The notes under the pieces are model-generated. The model worked only from the letters and a program-made list of their open reading frames with translations. It made no database searches and was not told the origin of the DNA. A stretch of DNA of 17,954 bases from an uncultured Sutterella sp. Its GTDB lineage: Bacteria > Pseudomonadota > Gammaproteobacteria > Burkholderiales > Burkholderiaceae_F. The stretch spans positions 1 to 17,954 of the forward strand of contig CAKQKT010000030.1 of the NCBI GenBank assembly GCA_934249275.1. The letters are read 5' to 3'. Made by a program: the position numbers and the translations under genes. Shown piece by piece: positions 9,909 through 17,393 of the stretch (positions are counted from its first letter, which is position 1; each line of letters begins with the position of its first letter).

Positions 9909-11003
9909 CTACTTGGCCGTCGTCGAAGCTTCCTTAGGCTGGACGGCTATTCCGTCGCGTAGCTTGAGAAGCTGGTTGGTAATCACGCGGTCACCCGTGG
10001 CAAGGCCTTCGGTGGCAATCCAGTCGGGACCGTCCCAACGGTCAAGCTTGACCGTTTGCTGTCTGGCCTTGCCGTCCTTGCAGAGGAAGACGGTATAAGT
10101 GCCGTCGGGTTCCTGCCGCACGGCTTTCTGCGGAATGCGAACGGCATTTGCGCGCATGCCGATCTGAAGGTCGACATGCACGAAGTCGCCCGGAATGAGG
10201 CCGGAATCCTTGTCGAGCTTCGCGCGCATCAGACGAGTGCTGGTTGCGGGGTTGATGGACTGGGAAACGTAGTCGAGCGTGCCGGCAAGCGTGCGACCCC
10301 GTTCGTCGCGAAGCTTGACCGCATTGGCGGTCGTGATGCTTTCGCCGTCAAGCGTACGTGCGGACGGTGCAAAGACGACGCGGATGTCGTCATGCTGCGT
10401 GATGCTGGCTAGAACGGAGCCCTGTGCGGAAATGAGCGAGCCTTCGTGGAATTGTGTATCGCTGATGAGGCCGGAAACGGGAGCCTTCACGGTTGTCCAG
10501 TCGAGGCTGATGGCTGCGTCTCGCTCGGATGCGGCTGCAGCGTTGTAGGCAGAGGAAGCGACGAGATAGGCTCGGTTGGCGGTATCAAGATCCTGACGGC
10601 TTTTGGCGCCTGTTTCAAAAAGGGCGCAGGTGCGCTCATAATTGGTTTTTGCTTCTGAAAGAGTAGCTTTGGCGCTTCGAGTGCCTGCCGCCGCAGATTT
10701 CAGCCTGGCCTCAAAGGGGGCGGGATCAATTTGGTAGAGCACGTCGCCAGCCGCTACCTTGGCGCCTTCCGTGAAGGCAACTTTCTTGAGGATGCCGCTC
10801 ACTTGAGCCTTTACTTCGACTTCACGTCCGCCTTCCGCTTGTCCGAGAAGTGTGATCCAGCGGGGCTGGTCGGCTACCTCGACAGTCAGGGTTTCGACTG
10901 GAAGCGGAGCACGTACGGTCTTGGGAGCCGGCGTCTTGTCGCAGCCGGAGATGAGCGTGAGCGCCAGAAGACCGGCGCAGGCAAGGCTGAGTGTATGTCG
11001 CAT
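9909..11003 (-). CDS. RND efflux membrane-fusion lipoprotein, AcrA/MexA-like
   Basis: This periplasmic adaptor connects the RND pump to an outer-membrane channel. I place the start at the ATG at 11003 (364 residues). This gives a clean lipoprotein signal, MRHTLSLACAGLLALTLISG, with the lipobox ISGC and lipidated Cys21. A longer reading from a TTG at 11072 adds 23 non-signal residues. The order of domains is typical: membrane-proximal and lipoyl half (VEVKAQVSGILKKVAFTEGAKVAAGDVLYQIDP), alpha-helical hairpin (about 80-140), lipoyl second half (TVKAPVSGLISDTQFHEGS), then the beta-barrel. No strong ribosome-binding site is visible, and a 5-bp hairpin (TTGCT/AGCAA, 11005-11020) sits directly before the start. 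The pump gene follows by 11 nt. Confidence 0.93.
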   Translation of the reverse strand: MRHTLSLACAGLLALTLISGCDKTPAPKTVRAPLPVETLTVEVADQPRWITLLGQAEGGREVEVKAQVSGILKKVAFTEGAKVAAGDVLYQIDPAPFEARLKSAAAGTRSAKATLSEAKTNYERTCALFETGAKSRQDLDTANRAYLVASSAYNAAAASERDAAISLDWTTVKAPVSGLISDTQFHEGSLISAQGSVLASITQHDDIRVVFAPSARTLDGESITTANAVKLRDERGRTLAGTLDYVSQSINPATSTRLMRAKLDKDSGLIPGDFVHVDLQIGMRANAVRIPQKAVRQEPDGTYTVFLCKDGKARQQTVKLDRWDGPDWIATEGLATGDRVITNQLLKLRDGIAVQPKEASTTAK

Positions 11004-11079
11004 GTTGCTTGAGTGAGCAATTGTTTTAGGGGGCCTGCATTTCAGTATGGCCGTGATGCGGGAAAGAGGCAAATTTGTT

Positions 11080-11108
11080 GCGATAGACCGAGTAAAGTCA
11101 TGTTACAA
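11080..11108 (-). promoter_or_regulatory. Weak promoter candidate for the efflux operon
   Basis: On the minus strand TTGTAA (11103-11108) is followed after 17 nt by TATCGC (11080-11085). Only three of six -10 bases match, so this is tentative. The 113-nt gap after the peptidase gene shows no clear terminator, so read-through from upstream is equally possible. Confidence 0.3.
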
Positions 11109-11116
11109 AATGTGTC

Positions 11117-12910
11117 TCAATCTTGAACGGGAGTTGTTCGTGCCTTGAGCCACGCCTGTGCTCGAGGCGAAAGGCCCTCGTTTTGCAAGCCTGTGAGTAC
11201 TTTCCCGTGGTAGGCGTCCAGCCAGGACTTTTCTTCCTTCGTGAGGAGCGAGGCGTTGATCGTACGAAGGTCGATCGGACACAGCGTTGCAACGTCGAAT
11301 GCGAGGAATTTTCCGAATTCGGTTTCGGAGAATTCGTGTGCGACGATCAGATTTTCAATGCGGACACCCCAGCGGCCCGGGCGGTAGACGCCGGGTTCAT
11401 CGGAGACGAGAATGCCGGCATGGAGGCCTAGCTCGCCCGATTTCAGGGAGCGCGGGGAGATGTGAAAGGGGCCTTCGTGGACATTAAGTCGATAGCCTAC
11501 GCCGTGTCCCGTGCCGTGACCGAAGTCGAGCCCTTCAGCCCAGAGCGGCGCACGTGCGGCGGCGTCGAGCTGGGCTCCCGAAGTTCCGGCAGGAACGATT
11601 GCGCGGGCCAGTGCGATGTGTGCCTTGAGGACAAGCGTGACATCGCGTTTCATTTCGTTCGTGATGCGGCCTGCGGCTGTCATTCTGGTGATGTCGGTTG
11701 TGCCGGTTTCATATTGGCCGCCCGAATCGATGAGCAGAAGACCGTCCGTGATGGCCGCGGCCGTTTCGCGGTGAGGTGCATAGTGAGGAAGCGCTGCATT
11801 GCATCCGAAGGCGGAAATCGTGCCGAAGCTCAAGCCCCGGTTGTCCGGACGCTTGGCACGTTCGGCATCAAGCATGTCTGCGACATCGGATTCGGTAAGC
11901 AAAGCGCCTTCGGCAAGGCGCTCGTCAAGCAGGGCGTAGAACTCGCAGAGCGCAATGCCGTCGGAGATCATTGCGCGGCGGATGCCTTCGAGTTCAACGG
12001 TCGATTTACGGCTCTTCATGAGGGTGACGGGCGAAAGCGCTTCGACGGGCGTGCGCTCGATCAGCTTGAAGAGCGAGGCGGGGAAGCGTTCCGGATCGAT
12101 CAGGAAGTCGAGGTTCCTGGAATAATCGGCGAGATCCGGGGCAAGCGCTTCGGGGGCGCGAACGATGATGCCTGCGGCTGATAGTGCGGCAAGTGTTTCA
12201 GGAGTGAAGCGGCTGCTTTCCGTATAGAGGAGCGCCTCATCGTCCGTGATGATCATGCCAGCAAGGAAGACCGGATTGAATTCAATGTCGCTTCCTCTGC
12301 AGTCCGTAAGCCAGGCAATGTCGTCAAGCGAGTAGAGGCAGAGTGCCTCGCAGGCGCGATCGCGAAGCACGGCGCGCACGCGTCCAAGCTTTTCGGAAAC
12401 GCCGGACAAATCGGGCGTCAGCGCTGTGACGGAGGTCTTCGGACGTGCCGGACGATCGTCGGTCCAGATGTCGTCAAAAAGATCGGGAACGAGTTCAAGT
12501 TTCAAGCCGGCATCTTCGAGAGATCGGCGTGTGCGGCGCACGTCGGCTTCGCTCCAGAGCTCGGGGGCAAGGCCGACGCTGGCGCCGTCGGCGAGATGTG
12601 CTGAGAGCCAGGCTTCCTGCGATGGAGCATTAGGACTCCCGAGCTTTACAAGCTCAAAGGGCGAGCCTTTGAGTTCGGCGGCGGCCTGTTCCCAGTAACG
12701 GCTGTCGGCAAGGAGCATGGCATTGTCGGCCGTGATGCAGATGCGTGCGGCGCTTCCGGTGAAGCCTGTGAGCCACTTGATCGACTGCCAGTGTTCTGGA
12801 ACGTATTCGGAGAGGTGCGGGTCGACGATTCTGCCGATCCAGGCATCGAGCCCCCGGTTCTTCATGACTTGACGAAGCTTGCCGAGTCGCTCGGCACTGG
12901 AATGATTCAT
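11117..12910 (-). CDS. Xaa-Pro aminopeptidase, three-domain M24B family
   Basis: The enzyme should remove the N-terminal residue from peptides with proline in second position, in the cytosol, using two divalent metals (usually Mn). The 597-residue length fits the larger creatinase-N / creatinase-N-like / M24 / C-terminal architecture also seen in eukaryotic cytosolic XPNPEP1, rather than the roughly 440-residue E. coli PepP. All five metal ligands are visible: Asp395 (LLIDSGG), Asp406 (TTDITR), His469 (GTGHG), Glu505 (SDEPGVYRPG) and Glu519 (RIENL). No signal peptide is seen. AGAAGGAA upstream of 12910 is a good ribosome-binding site. The gene follows the small lipoprotein by 59 nt and is probably in the same transcript. 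Confidence 0.95.
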   Translation of the reverse strand: MNHSSAERLGKLRQVMKNRGLDAWIGRIVDPHLSEYVPEHWQSIKWLTGFTGSAARICITADNAMLLADSRYWEQAAAELKGSPFELVKLGSPNAPSQEAWLSAHLADGASVGLAPELWSEADVRRTRRSLEDAGLKLELVPDLFDDIWTDDRPARPKTSVTALTPDLSGVSEKLGRVRAVLRDRACEALCLYSLDDIAWLTDCRGSDIEFNPVFLAGMIITDDEALLYTESSRFTPETLAALSAAGIIVRAPEALAPDLADYSRNLDFLIDPERFPASLFKLIERTPVEALSPVTLMKSRKSTVELEGIRRAMISDGIALCEFYALLDERLAEGALLTESDVADMLDAERAKRPDNRGLSFGTISAFGCNAALPHYAPHRETAAAITDGLLLIDSGGQYETGTTDITRMTAAGRITNEMKRDVTLVLKAHIALARAIVPAGTSGAQLDAAARAPLWAEGLDFGHGTGHGVGYRLNVHEGPFHISPRSLKSGELGLHAGILVSDEPGVYRPGRWGVRIENLIVAHEFSETEFGKFLAFDVATLCPIDLRTINASLLTKEEKSWLDAYHGKVLTGLQNEGLSPRAQAWLKARTTPVQD

Positions 12911-12969
12911 GACGTTTCCTTCTTCTCTGTTGGTTGAAGTCCCGGATGGCCGATGGGAATGGGTGCGGC

Positions 12970-13356
12970 TTAGAAGAGCTTGCGAACTTGAACGGTGACG
13001 GGGAAGCCGACGTGAGAGTCGCTTTCAAGGTCTTCGCCGATGTCGAGCTTCAGAATCCGCCAGCCAGCATCGCGGAGCTCGCTGAGCGTGGCTGAGACGC
13101 CGAGGTCGTGACAGGCGAAGGGAACTTCGCCTATGCGCTGAAGCACGGTAATGGGAGCCTCGGACGTACAGGTCATCAGCGAGCGGTTCGGAGCGTCGAG
13201 CAACGGGTCGTGCAGATTGCCGTCGGCATCGCGCGTCATTCGCTGAGCGGGACCGCTGATCGTGTCGCCCGTGTAGTAGGCGGTGGAGCAGGCGGAAAGA
13301 AGAAGCGCGGCGGCAATGGCGGCGAGAAGACTGCGGACAGGGAGCAAAGCGGACAT
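12970..13356 (-). CDS. Small lipoprotein of unknown function
   Basis: I do not recognise a family. The 128-residue protein has a clear lipoprotein signal: a short start with one Arg, a long Ala/Leu-rich helix, and the lipobox LSAC with lipidated Cys23. The mature part of about 105 residues begins STAYYTGDTISGPAQRM and contains two cysteines, Cys63 and Cys82, that could form a disulfide in the periplasm. It ends in a segment with beta-strand character (GFPVTVQVRKLF). No strong ribosome-binding site precedes the ATG. It lies downstream of a good promoter (13423-13450) and 59 nt before the aminopeptidase gene, suggesting an operon. The real start is supported by the signal peptide. Confidence 0.8.
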   Translation of the reverse strand: MSALLPVRSLLAAIAAALLLSACSTAYYTGDTISGPAQRMTRDADGNLHDPLLDAPNRSLMTCTSEAPITVLQRIGEVPFACHDLGVSATLSELRDAGWRILKLDIGEDLESDSHVGFPVTVQVRKLF

Positions 13357-13422
13357 TTTCTGTTGGCCGGCCTTTGTATGAAGAGGTCGGACGGACTCGA
13401 ACGAGATGGGTAAAACAGATCT

Positions 13423-13450
13423 ATTTTAGAGAAAAAGCGCCGAATGTCAG
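13423..13450 (-). promoter_or_regulatory. Sigma-70 promoter for the lipoprotein-aminopeptidase operon
   Basis: On the minus strand CTGACA (13445-13450) and TAAAAT (13423-13428) are separated by 16 nt. Each matches consensus at five of six bases. Transcription would start near 13416, about 60 nt before the lipoprotein ATG. The -35 box lies inside the terminator hairpin of the upstream gene. Confidence 0.6.
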
Positions 13451-13466
13451 TAAAACATCCGGCGCT
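13432..13466 (-). terminator. Terminator of the DEAD-box-like gene
   Basis: Read on the minus strand, AGCGCCGGATG (13456-13466) pairs with CATTCGGCGCT (13436-13446), with one G-T wobble and a 9-nt loop. The stem ends in TTTTT (13432-13436). It lies 37 nt after the stop codon of the gene at 13504. Confidence 0.85.
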
Positions 13467-13503
13467 TCTGTAAGCCTATGTCGATTGGCTTGACGAAACG
13501 GAA

Positions 13504-15654
13504 TCAGCCTTCGCGCTTCTTGCGATAGTTCTTGCGGTTCTTGTTGAAGCCGTTCTTGAAGCCGCCCTTCTTCACGTTGCCGTTGACATTGCCGTTGACG
13601 TAGCCGCCCTGACGGTATTCGTCAGGCATGATCTGCGGCAGGCTGAGGGCCTGAGAGGACGGATGGTACGGGTCCGACGGCTCCCAATGAATGGTCTGGT
13701 CGTCGCGCAGTCCGCGAAGATTCTGGCGCTTCGGCTGATAGTGAATCGAGTTGCCGAAGTTGTCCTCATCCCATTCCTGTTCTCGCGGCTTGGGTTGAGC
13801 GGCGGGTTTCCTGGGCTTTTTCTGGAAGCGCTTCTTCTCCTGAGGCCTGGCGTCGTCATGAGGAGCCTGATCGTTCTGCAAGGACGGAGCGGCATCTTCC
13901 TGAGTCATGTCCTGTCGCTCGTTGCCGTCGGCACTTTGGAACTTGCGCGGCTTGCGGCGGAAGTTCTTCGAATAGCTCTTGCGCGGCTTGTCAGCAGCAT
14001 CATTGCCTTCGACCGGAGCGCTTTCCTGAGTCTTGGCGGCTTCAGGGGCATATTCGGCCGGAACGACTTGGGCTTCAGCAGGCGTAACGGAAGTCTCGGC
14101 GGCGCCTTCTTCCTGACGACGCTTGTAGGAGCGTTTTTTGCCGTAGCGGCGATCCTTGAAGAACTTGCGTGGCTTGTCGGCCTGAGCTTGTTCGGGAGCG
14201 GAATTGTCGACGGGAGCGGTTTGCTGAGGTGCGGAAATTTCCGCTTCGGTCGTGACGGATTCCATGGACGGGAAGTCGTCCTCGCGCGGCTTGAAGGCCT
14301 TGCGGGGCTTTTTGCCGAAGTTTTTGTCGGCGCCGTCCTTCTTGAAGTCCTTCTTGTTCTTGCGGAATCCTTCCTTCCTGTCCTTGCGCTGGCCGTTCTG
14401 ACCCTTTCGCTCGTAGGGCTTGCGGCGTTCTTTGCGGCTGAGCTCTTCTTCAGGGGCGTCGCCGTCGGGTTCGGCCGTGCGGGCATAGTCCGTGCGGATC
14501 GTGAGCTTTTCACGACGCAGAAGCTGGCCGATGACGGTGCGGGGCTCGGGCAGGTTGTACGGGTTTTCAAGCGTGAGGCGCTTTTCGGCAGCAACGAGAA
14601 GCTTTTCGAAGAGCGGAAGCGTCTCGGGGGTGACGATCGATACGAGTTCGCCTGTTCCGTCGGCCGTTCTTGAAAGGTGTTCAAGGTAGGGCTCGGGACC
14701 GCCGGAAAGATCTGTAAGAACCATGTGGGAGACGCGGTTGTGCTCAAGCTCCCCGAGGACGGCGTGCGGCATGACCAGATGGTCGATGCGGCCGGCGATG
14801 AACTTGAGAATGAGCGTTTCGCGAGCGGATGCGGACTGTGCGGCGGTGGCGCGCTTGGCGGCAATGCCGGCATCCTTGAGAAGACCGGTAATGCGAGTGC
14901 TTTCGCTTGGGGTCGAGGCCAGGAACAGAACGGGGGCCTTTTCAGCTTCCTGCGCAAGGACTTCGCTCAGCTTGTCTTCGGGAACGAGCAGCACGCGCTC
15001 CTTTGGGGCGGCTTCGCGCGGCGCCTTGTCGGGGGCGCGGCAGAAGGCCGGTGCGTGGAGCATGGCGTTGTAGGGATCTTCGGTCGACTCAATTGTGACG
15101 GGACCCGTTACGATCAGCTGGCGGGCGGCCGAGAAGCGTTCGCAGAGCGAGGCTATGCGATCCGTATCCCCCATGACGTCGTGCCATTCGGCGCCGTCGA
15201 TGAGGATCGTGCGGAAGGCTTCAGGGACAGCAAAGCCCTTTTCAAAGGCTTTTTCAAGAACCTTGGGATTCGTCACAACAAGGTCGGGCGCGTCGGTGAA
15301 GACGGCGGTGAGGCCGGCGCCGTCGCGCACGCCCGTTGTGGCGGAAATTTTCAGGCCGGTGCCCTCGGACATGCGGGTCGCAAGTTCAAGAGCAGTTTCC
15401 TCGGCTTCGCGCGAGGCGGCGAGAATCAGCGCTGCGCTCTTGTCGCGGCGATCCTGCAGCTTCTGCAAAAGCGCGGTCACGGCGGTCATGAGGCGTGACG
15501 CACAGGGAGTGCCCGACAGACGCGTGTCGCGTTCGTTCAGGACTTCGTTGAGGGTGCTGGAGAGAAACGGATTGGAGGATGCCCAGCTCTTGAAGGCTTC
15601 GGGCAGCCAAGACAGCACACGCTCGAAATTCGAGATTTTTTCGTCTTTTGTCAT
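13504..15654 (-). CDS. Degenerate DEAD-box helicase-like protein with long basic tail
   Basis: The 716-residue protein can be laid on a RhlE-type DEAD-box helicase along two RecA-like domains (about 10-200 and 215-360), but the motifs are lost. Motif I (AxTGxGKT) reads GTPCASRL at 48-55, with Arg54 for the lysine. Motif Ia keeps Arg-Glu (82-83). Motif II DEAD reads DGAE (153-156). Motif III SAT reads TGP (183-185). Motif V reads LGELEH (300-305). Motif VI keeps only Arg-Thr (329-330). The Q-motif Gln is Leu31. Residues 400-716 form a Lys/Arg-rich tail with five KPRK copies and a less biased block at 630-680. An in-frame stop two codons upstream fixes the ATG. The frame is intact, so this is probably a functional RNA-binding protein without ATPase activity rather than a decayed gene. 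Confidence 0.8.
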   Translation of the reverse strand: MTKDEKISNFERVLSWLPEAFKSWASSNPFLSSTLNEVLNERDTRLSGTPCASRLMTAVTALLQKLQDRRDKSAALILAASREAEETALELATRMSEGTGLKISATTGVRDGAGLTAVFTDAPDLVVTNPKVLEKAFEKGFAVPEAFRTILIDGAEWHDVMGDTDRIASLCERFSAARQLIVTGPVTIESTEDPYNAMLHAPAFCRAPDKAPREAAPKERVLLVPEDKLSEVLAQEAEKAPVLFLASTPSESTRITGLLKDAGIAAKRATAAQSASARETLILKFIAGRIDHLVMPHAVLGELEHNRVSHMVLTDLSGGPEPYLEHLSRTADGTGELVSIVTPETLPLFEKLLVAAEKRLTLENPYNLPEPRTVIGQLLRREKLTIRTDYARTAEPDGDAPEEELSRKERRKPYERKGQNGQRKDRKEGFRKNKKDFKKDGADKNFGKKPRKAFKPREDDFPSMESVTTEAEISAPQQTAPVDNSAPEQAQADKPRKFFKDRRYGKKRSYKRRQEEGAAETSVTPAEAQVVPAEYAPEAAKTQESAPVEGNDAADKPRKSYSKNFRRKPRKFQSADGNERQDMTQEDAAPSLQNDQAPHDDARPQEKKRFQKKPRKPAAQPKPREQEWDEDNFGNSIHYQPKRQNLRGLRDDQTIHWEPSDPYHPSSQALSLPQIMPDEYRQGGYVNGNVNGNVKKGGFKNGFNKNRKNYRKKREG

Positions 15655-16005
15655 CGTTCAGGGGCAATGCACGACGACGCGGAATGCGCGGGAAAAGAAA
15701 AGGCGCTTCATCGCGTCGAAAAAAGTGTATGCGGATCGAAATCGGATGTCCCCGCCAAAACGCCGTGGCGCGCGGGATAGGCCGCTTAGAAGGTGCAAGC
15801 CGGCGCATCTGTCGGGCGCTTCGGTCTTGCCGGTTCCGTCTCCGGATTGCGGAGAACAACGGCTTTTTGAGGATGGCAGTCAGATGGCCATCGCGTCCGG
15901 CGGTGAAGGATTGTCGGACGGCGGGATCATTTTACACGCCGAATCGCGAGAATGCATCCTTGTTGCCAGAGTACCGCTCCGTCGCTGTAAGATTGTGTCA
16001 TTGAC
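15655..16005. other. Leader of the DEAD-box-like gene and native upstream region of the FKBP gene
   Basis: I find no credible gene here. Open frames on both strands are extensions of shadow frames, Arg-rich and without ribosome-binding sites. The stretch holds a hairpin, TCTCCG (15839-15844), gattg, CGGAGA (15850-15855), extended by CCG/CGG and followed by CTTTTT on the plus strand (15863-15868). On the minus strand GTGTAAAATG around 15928-15936 contains a possible -10 (TAAAAT, 15929-15934) for the helicase-like gene, but it has no good -35. If it is used, the gene has a leader of about 270 nt. Confidence 0.4.
15963..15993 (+). promoter_or_regulatory. Possible native promoter of the FKBP gene
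   Basis: TTGCCA (15963-15968) and TAAGAT (15988-15993) are separated by 19 nt, longer than the ideal 17. The site gains weight from position. With the tnpB element removed, it would give a leader of about 25-40 nt before the FKBP ribosome-binding site and ATG. Confidence 0.3.
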
Positions 16006-16030
16006 AACCTACAATACCGAGCCGAGAGAA

Positions 16031-16051
16031 CCCGCGATTTCAATCGTCGGG
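16031..16051 (+). repeat. Left-end subterminal hairpin of the tnpB element
   Basis: CCCG and CGAT (16031-16038) pair with ATCG (16043-16046) and CGGG (16048-16051). The loop is TTCA and T16047 is bulged. The bulged T at the same place as in the right-end hairpin is the known hallmark recognised by TnpA transposases. Confidence 0.75.
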
Positions 16052-16071
16052 TGAAAGGCGCTCACTGCCTT

Positions 16072-16093
16072 CCTCTCGTTCCCATACGAGAGG
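16072..16093 (+). repeat. Perfect 8-bp hairpin in the tnpB leader
   Basis: CCTCTCGT (16072-16079) pairs with ACGAGAGG (16086-16093) around TCCCAT. A competing hairpin, AAGGC (16055-16059) with GCCTT (16067-16071), lies just upstream. They sit between the element's left end and the tnpB start and may limit tnpB expression. Confidence 0.55.
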
Positions 16094-16130
16094 CATACGT
16101 CTTTGACAAGGACGGTGTAGGATAGTCGAC

Positions 16131-17393
16131 ATGAAAGCCAATATCGCCTATATGTTTGAACTGATGCCTAGCAGGGAACAGAAGCGTAAACTCGCCATGT
16201 TAGCCGGCAGTCGGCGTTTCGTCGTCAACAAGGCGATTGAATTGCAGAAGCAATGCCTTGAATCCAATCAGCCTTTCCTGACGTACAAGCAGCTTTGCCA
16301 AAAGCTCACGTACTGGAAGCAGGACAACGATACGCTGTGGCTTCAGGAGGCGTTTGCACAAGGTCTTCAACAAGGCTTGAAGGACTTGTCGACCTCCATC
16401 AAGGAGTTCAAGACCAAGCGGAAAGGTTTTCCGAAATTCCAAGCCAGGGGCGACGGCGATTCCTTCCGCATTCCGCAGGTCGAACCTTCGGATTGGGACG
16501 AGGCCAACGGTCGAGTCTGGATTCCGAAGGTTGGCTTCGTGCGATTCCGAAAGTCGCGGCCGATCAGGGGCAAAATCAAGCAAATGACGTTTTCCATCGA
16601 TTGCGGTCGCTGGTACATCTCGGTCGTGACGGAGATGGATTGCACCAAGGATGGACCGAATCGTCCGGGTGAGGTCGGCATTGATTTGGGCATTGCCCAA
16701 ACGGTGACGCTCTCCGACGGTACGGTGTTCCTGCTTGACGTTGCATCCATCAAGAAGCACGAACATAGAATCGCCGTTCTTCAAAAGCAGCTCTGCCACA
16801 ACAAGGAGGCCCGTCAGAAGCTTGCAAAGCTCGACAAGGCCGCTCCTTTCGACAAGCGGGAGCCGAGTCGTCGCAGAAGGCATTTGAAGGAACAGATCCA
16901 GAAACACTATCGCTGCATCCGCAACATTCGTCAGGACTTCATGAAGAAGACGGCTCACGCCATCGCACAGAAATTCGGGTGGGTGGCCATGGAAAATCTG
17001 AATCTGAAGAACATGACGAAATCGGCCAAAGGCACGGTCGAGGAACCGGGGAAAAACGTCAGTGCAAAGAGCGGCTTGAACCGTTCTCTTGCCCGCGTTG
17101 CACCCTATGCGATGAGGATGGCCATCCTCTGGGCCTTGTACAAGGCAGGAGGAATGCTTGTCCTCGTCGATCCTCGATACACGAGCCAGACGTGCCCGAT
17201 ATGCGGATATACTAGCGCAAAGAATCGCCCCACTCAGGCGCACTTCGGATGCCAAAAATGCGGCCATACGGAGAACGCCGATATTGTGGCAGCGAGGAAC
17301 ATTCTTAAAAAGAGCCGGACTGGCTCAGTTCGCCCGTGTAGTGAGCTTGGTAACAAGACAGCAGCGGGAACCGTCCTTTTCTTCGCGGTCTAA
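16131..17393 (+). CDS. tnpB: RNA-guided DNA endonuclease TnpB (IS605 OrfB family)
   Basis: TnpB uses an RNA made from the element's right end to cut DNA next to a short target-adjacent motif. This helps the element persist and is ancestral to Cas12. The 420-residue protein has the helix-turn-helix-like N-terminus, the GFPKFQARGDGDSFRIPQ segment, and a RuvC domain with all three acidic residues: Asp185 (GIDLG), Glu288 (AMENLNL) and Asp384 (ENADIVAARN). A zinc ribbon is formed by Cys355, Cys358, Cys374 and Cys377. Nothing suggests inactivation. TAGGA at 16118-16122 is a ribosome-binding site for the ATG. Its 3' end overlaps the predicted guide RNA. The FKBP gene begins 66 nt after its stop codon. 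Confidence 0.95.
   Translation: MKANIAYMFELMPSREQKRKLAMLAGSRRFVVNKAIELQKQCLESNQPFLTYKQLCQKLTYWKQDNDTLWLQEAFAQGLQQGLKDLSTSIKEFKTKRKGFPKFQARGDGDSFRIPQVEPSDWDEANGRVWIPKVGFVRFRKSRPIRGKIKQMTFSIDCGRWYISVVTEMDCTKDGPNRPGEVGIDLGIAQTVTLSDGTVFLLDVASIKKHEHRIAVLQKQLCHNKEARQKLAKLDKAAPFDKREPSRRRRHLKEQIQKHYRCIRNIRQDFMKKTAHAIAQKFGWVAMENLNLKNMTKSAKGTVEEPGKNVSAKSGLNRSLARVAPYAMRMAILWALYKAGGMLVLVDPRYTSQTCPICGYTSAKNRPTQAHFGCQKCGHTENADIVAARNILKKSRTGSVRPCSELGNKTAAGTVLFFAV

Noticed and set aside
13380..13410. tRNA 3'-end-like sequence on the minus strand (GTTCGAGTCC followed by an acceptor-like stretch and TCA)
   Set aside because: The T-stem does not pair, no cloverleaf can be formed, and the last bases are TCA rather than CCA. 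It is probably chance, and no integrated element borders it.
13663..15498. Plus-strand frames of 336 and 273 residues opposite the helicase-like gene
   Set aside because: The first is a hydrophobic translation caused by the complement of Lys/Arg codons in the tail. Neither has a ribosome-binding site or a family match. The minus-strand frame has the proper start, terminator and fold signature.
15095..16054. Plus-strand frame of 319 residues reaching the transposon left end, and an internal 118-residue frame
   Set aside because: Arg/Ser-rich with no motifs. It starts within the helicase-like gene and crosses the possible FKBP promoter and the left border of the element.
16103..16123. TTGACA at 16103-16108 with TAGGAT at 16118-16123 as a tnpB promoter
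   Set aside because: The spacing is only 9 nt, and TAGGA is better explained as the tnpB ribosome-binding site.
16131..17393. TnpB as a nuclease-dead regulator (TldR-like)
   Set aside because: Asp185, Glu288 and Asp384 of the RuvC site and all four zinc cysteines are present, and transposon ends are intact, so an active TnpB is the simpler reading.
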